From Cryptomeria japonica (taxonomy: Eukaryota; Streptophyta; Pinopsida; Cupressales; Cupressaceae): a stretch of 64,000 bases of DNA. The notes beneath the pieces were generated by a model. That model saw nothing but the letters and a program-made list of their open reading frames with translations. It ran no database searches and was not told the DNA's origin. This document shows positions 59,461 to 64,000 of the stretch, in pieces. The stretch covers positions 765,140,330 to 765,204,329 of the forward strand of contig NC_081408.1 of assembly GCF_030272615.1 (NCBI RefSeq), read 5' to 3'. The first letter of the stretch is position 1. Every line of letters starts with the position of its first letter. Made by a program: the position numbers and the translations under genes.

Positions 59461-60446
59461 CAACATAATTTGTACTATATGTAATTTATGTTAAATTTTT
59501 AAGTTTCCTTGTCGATCACTTATGATATTATTTTATACTATATGCTACTCTTATACGTGTTGTCTTTGATTGTCTTGCGCCATTCCCTTTGATGACATGT
59601 AATGGATTGTTTATATTGTAACAATAATGCATTTCTAAAACCTAACCTCCTTAATTAATCTTAATTAATTGATATATCTTATACGAAACATTGACATTCT
59701 TGCATCATCATGAAGGAGAGAAAATTGTCTTCAATCCAAGTTTTCACAATTTACACATCTGCATTTCATATCTCACATATTAATTTCATTGCATATCAAT
59801 ATTGCATTATTACATAAATCAATGCTATTCCTTTTAGAGTAGACTTAATGCCTATCACATGTTTAGAGAAAGAATTATGTTTATTAGATTATCTGCATTC
59901 CATATCTCACATCTTAATTTCATTGCATATCAAAATTGCAATGCTTATGACATGTTTAGAGAAAGGATTATATTTATTAGATTTAAATTAACTTATAAAG
60001 TGTATTGGTTTGTAGACATATAAAGTGCATACAGACAAACATATAAATTGTAATCTTAACCGACACAAACATATAAATCGTAAACATTGGAGACAAACGA
60101 CGTACAAAGATCGACTATGTAACCATAGAAATTAACTGTTTTATAAAAAATAGCATAGTCATATAGGAGCAGTTATACAATTTTAATTAGAGGACCTCCT
60201 CTGCATTGGGAATCTACTCTGTATCCTTACAAACCTCCCTGCTGGCCGTGGACTACCATAACCTGTGAAAATGGGGGTGTAGTCCATAATAAGCAGGTTC
60301 TATGGAAAGAATGTCGTGACATCCTTGATACTGTCATCGAAGTATGGCACCAGGGACCATCCACGTCTCCAATGGGGTCTGTCAGCACAGATTATGTGAA
60401 TCCGAGGGAGAGTGACTGGCCAGTACGCAAGGGAAAAATACACTGG
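59461..60446. repeat. AT-rich spacer with a 134-bp-period duplication
   Basis: ATCTGCATTTCATATCTCAC at 59757 recurs as ATCTGCATTCCATATCTCAC at 59891, and both are followed by similar text to about 59985. ACAAACATATAAA words recur at 60030-60080. No gene is supported before 60447. Confidence 0.6.
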
Positions 60447-61859
60447 TCATAGTCGCCTATACAAAGCAACCGTCAACGGAGTCGACAATATGGCGAACGA
60501 GATCACGTCTTCTATGTGGACAATGTACATATTGTCCTCAGTATAATGTCTTCCCATTCGAATGGTCCACTTAGCGGCCCGTCTGGGAGTTATTGTTCTG
60601 ATAATATCTAAAAAAGCGATATCCGGGAGGCGCTGAAATAAGGTAGACTCCTCGTCGTTCTCTGCCAACCTCTCTAGCAATCTGTAGATACATACGATAA
60701 GAGTGCTAGTAATATAACTATAGCATTCAATAAATGTAAGACATAGGAGTATTAAGCACTAAAAAAATGCAAGACATAATCACACCATAAGAGTATTAAT
60801 TATTTAACTAGACCATTCAATAAATTGAAGACAAAAGCGTAATACTGAAAATTAAGTTGCATAAAACCTGTGCCTGTCGCCCGACGTGTATGTGAACGCC
60901 ATTTAGTGATAAAACAGGGCGAAAGAACAATGGACCTGCATACAAAGATACATTATAAAAGATGGTTAGGGAAAGTTATAGTAAATATTACAACGCAACT
61001 AAAATAAACAAAGTTGTTCCATATTACGCAACAGGTTGAATGAAGAATGGCTAAAAATCAAGCACATATGTGACATAGTTACAAACATAAAGCTTAATCT
61101 GAACAAGTAATACCAAAATTAGTATCAGTGAGGATCATTGTGTGATCCCTCTCCACGTAAAAGACCATGAAAAGCCAATCACTGACGAGGACTCCTATGG
61201 CCAAGTGTTGAAGGGGTGCCGAACACTACCAGACATAAGTGTGGATCACTTTCACTGACTACAAGACATAACGACTAAATAAACGCGTGCAACATTCACA
61301 TATTTAGAAAACACTTACAGGTGACACTAGAGTACCAACCTGTATCAGACACAACCGATGCAGTGGCAAGGACATGCGGTTCCGGTGCTTGGTCCAATTG
61401 CCTCTTTCCCCTTCTCCTCCTAGAAGTCTCAAAGGGGAACTCAAAGGTGACAAGCTGCTGAACATCATGACAGATCTCACTTCTAGTACTATGCTTATTT
61501 TGTCGCCGATTGCGACGATGGACCCGACTTGCACTAAACCAAGGTCACATACGTTCGGTGGTTGTATTGGCTGGATCGGTAGACGGACTAAAATCAAATG
61601 ACATGGCACCGGCATTCTGAAGATCAGACATGAACCTATCTAGATAGCCTACAAATGCCATTAGTTTATCACCTGAACCCGACATTGTTTGCGACAATAT
61701 GTTTAACTTTATGTTTTCTTCATTCCACATTACGGTGTCCACATCCTCTAAATTTGTATGTGCATTAGAAATGGTATCGACGACAGGTTCAGGTGTTGGG
61801 TTTTCATTAGTATTAGTAGATGTTGGAGTCGACATAGGAATAGGATCTGTATGAAACAA
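60447..61859 (-). pseudogene. Possible downstream exons after the MULE transposase
   Basis: Two open segments. 61545-61859 is Thr/Asn/Pro-rich, then Met-Asp-Leu-Gln-rich. 60447-60680 (Leu-Pro-Asp-Ile-Ala-Phe-Leu-Asp-Ile) follows an acceptor-like CTACAG. They are in the same strand as the transposase and may be its C-terminal exons or a separate unit. No family is recognised. Confidence 0.3.
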
Positions 61860-61949
61860 GATCTTAGGGTGAAGTACACATCTTTTAAGTTAGCAAAAAT
61901 CAACATTCACGAACATCCACTTACTCGGAACACATGAATCGTGGAATGA

Positions 61950-63862
61950 ATTGTTCATCATTGCAACAACCTTCAACGCATGCTTGCACATGTTTCCTCA
62001 CAAACTCCACAGACATTCACAGATGTAGAAGTGATCCCCAAATTTCCTAACCACATACTAGTTGCACGAGGACTGAGTTTTCACCCAGTACCAACTAGGA
62101 GTAGTGTCGTCTGGAACACAATTGGCATCAGGAATTGCCTTTGCCCTCTCCATACTAGTTTGAAAATGTGTCAACCTGTAGTTTTTGATAAATCCAAAAT
62201 GTTGCAATTCTCGCTTATGCTGGTAGAATGGTTCCACTTTATACACAATCATAAAATACAGATTGTCCATCCTCCTCGAGCATGTCTTTTTATCATCTCT
62301 TAGGTGCAGTGACTTCAATTTTCCATGGTATGATTCGATGGAATTATTTGTGTCCTGGTTAGCATGAGCAAAATTCTTGAAGTTTTTCTCCCACATAGCT
62401 GGCCCAAAAAAAAAAATTGAAATAAAGAAATTAAAAGTAGGAGTAGGATGTCAACTACTAAACAACAACCAAAATGGGTAACAAGTCATAAAGCCACCAC
62501 TCGAATCTAATGTCAAACTCACCGATACGGCCTTCTCCTTGACACCATGTGCTATAGAAGTACTCTAGAAAATGTGGCTGATCACTAAATTTGGCAAAGA
62601 AAGTGTGCAGCTCCTCCACAGTGCTCTCTTCACTTTCATGGATTGCCATCATTATCGCCCCTAGATGGTGAAAAATGTCCATTGCTCTTTCCTTCATTGC
62701 ATACTTGTACACATTCTTCAACCATGCTCGACGCACGTGCCAAATACAAAGTATGACACAACATTCAAAAACACTCTTGTTATGAACAAAACATTTAATT
62801 GGGTTGAGCCGGGAGCCTAGTCATTTGAAATAAAACGTAGAGCAGCGTATCATAATGTTTGATTTCATGTAGACAAAATATCGCTCTTGCACTTACTCTA
62901 TCGCTTGAATCTCTGCACTCGCATCATCCGTGATAAATGTATTGATCCTCCAATCAGGCCTATTTTCCTTTTCTCATCTCCGCAACTCCATCAACCATAC
63001 CTAGATATCCTCAATCTTGTTCCTTGATGTCACAACCCATGCAACAGGCACCCCCGATTGCTGCTCATCGAAGACGAGACACAAATACAATTGATATTGT
63101 TTTAAACAACAAATAGGAAGATCATGACCATCTATAGATCAAATGGGCTGCATGAAAACAGGTTAAGTTCGAAGAGACTTACCCCGTATTTGTTTGTTGT
63201 GAATGTTGAATCCATTGAGATGATTAAGTCATGTGAGAATCGTACCATCATGTCAAGCATCCAAGCCTTTTGTATTCCCATAATGAAAGGTCTCTCGGCA
63301 CCTTGTGACTGTTGGAAAAAAAATAAATTTGCCTCATCCTATTTTTTCCATTCTAAGATGCTAGGGGCATCCTGCACATGCTTTCATGACCGAATAGAAT
63401 GGACCCTCGTCACCGCGTTCTAAACATCCTTGCGTGTGATGAATGAATCTCTTTTCTTCAACATGTCATGAAAAATGGGATCATCAAGATGTCTGTCCAC
63501 AATAGCATCAACGCTCACATCCATCAACAACAACCTCTCTATATGATCTTTGCATTCATCGGAAAGGTTTGGGGCAAATTGAGACCGCAGCTCATTGCTG
63601 CTATCATCGACGCCATGACAAGCTTCACCACTCTTGTCTACATGCAACGGTTGCTTCAATATCAAGATGGCCACATCTGGCCTACCATATAACACCTTAA
63701 CAATGAAGTGGCATGTACAACCTCTTTTTTTCTGATATGTCCACGCCCGCTTCTTATTCGGCGACTTTTTCCTATTGTCTTCTGGTCCATATGAACACCA
63801 ATACCTTCAAAAACAACTCTCCTATTATCAACAACAGTCATAATTTCATTAAACATAGACAA
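61950..63862 (-). pseudogene. MULE/FAR1-type transposase pseudogene
   Basis: A transposase for cut-and-paste movement of Mutator-like elements. On the minus strand: a basic N-terminal segment (to 63670), a long open segment (63420-63695), Met-Asp-Ser-Thr-Phe-Thr-Thr-Asn-Lys-Tyr-Gly near 63215 (first catalytic Asp), then donor GTAAGT. After an acceptor near 63152, the typical Gly-Val-Pro-Val-Ala-Trp block lies near 63045 and Ile-Thr-Asp-Asp-Ala-Ser-Ala-Glu near 62930 (second Asp). Cys-Ile-Trp-His-Val lies near 62745 and Asp-Thr-Asn-Asn-Ser-Ile-Glu near 62345. A short intron lies near 62400-62460. Stops and a frame change near 63690 show decay. The SWIM finger is not clearly preserved. Confidence 0.75.
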
Positions 63863-64000
63863 AGAATAGGAAAGAATGTGTCTATGAACCGGCTATACAT
63901 CTTTGTTGTATGCGTGTTGTGCACAGCACTATCATGCTCAGTGTGCCACTTTTAGGGGAATTGGGTTTCAACACCTTCGTGCAATGATTCCCCTCTAATG
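63863..64000. other. Window edge upstream of the MULE transposase
   Basis: May hold further 5' transposase sequence or untranslated region. Nothing more can be said at the edge. Confidence 0.3.

Overview
The window looks like intergenic DNA of a large, repeat-rich land-plant nuclear genome, most likely a gymnosperm (perhaps a conifer). This rests on decayed plant retrotransposons of several lineages (Ty3/gypsy Tat, two Ty1/copia, a 5'-truncated LINE), a plant MULE transposase, AT-rich spacer DNA and GT-AG introns. I see no bacterial feature, no CRISPR array and no rRNA or tRNA gene. The assignment to gymnosperms is an impression from overall style and was not tested.

Layout. 1-10.05 kb: a plus-strand Tat-lineage Ty3/gypsy element with a gag-protease-RT-dual RNase H-integrase order, broken by about 22 stops and a few frameshifts. 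10-13.6 kb: its 3' side, CAT-rich DNA, a decayed antisense coding stretch and an ATCGG-rich cluster. 13.7-17.6 kb: a CpG-rich block of an apparently unnamed repeat family (here 'X'), interrupted by a LINE. 17.6-28.9 kb: two copies of a TIR family ('Y'), LTR-like pieces, tandem duplications and a foldback element. 29.4-33.4 kb: a structurally complete Ty1/copia insertion (304-bp LTRs, CTTAG target duplication) that lacks its integrase. 33.5-42.6 kb: a third Y copy, AT-rich spacer, and a truncated copia flanked by a duplicated host segment. 42.6-47.0 kb: more X blocks and a converging (TG)n/(CA)n microsatellite.

47.4-53.0 kb holds a plus-strand multi-exon gene-like structure ('G1') of unknown function. 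Its introns are nearly all phase 0, it has three sets of internal protein repeats, a zinc-finger-like motif and a C-terminal heptad coiled coil. 54.8-58.0 kb holds a minus-strand, apparently intronless reading frame of about 1,050 codons ('G2'), also unrecognised. G2 sits between two inverted X blocks (54.05-54.2 and 59.23-59.45 kb) and beside an 870-bp array very rich in TCGA. 60.4-63.9 kb holds a minus-strand MULE/FAR1-type transposase pseudogene with clear splice donors.

How the parts relate. Most coding sequence here belongs to mobile elements and most is dead. Almost all in-frame stops are one C-to-T or G-to-A transition from a sense codon, as expected for methylated, silenced repeats. 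The most interesting candidate is the X/G2 unit, with G1 beside it: unrecognised reading frames bracketed by a palindrome-rich, CpG-rich repeat family that recurs at 13 or more places. This may be the coding and terminal parts of an undescribed DNA transposon family. The alternative is that X blocks simply inserted around unrelated decayed genes.
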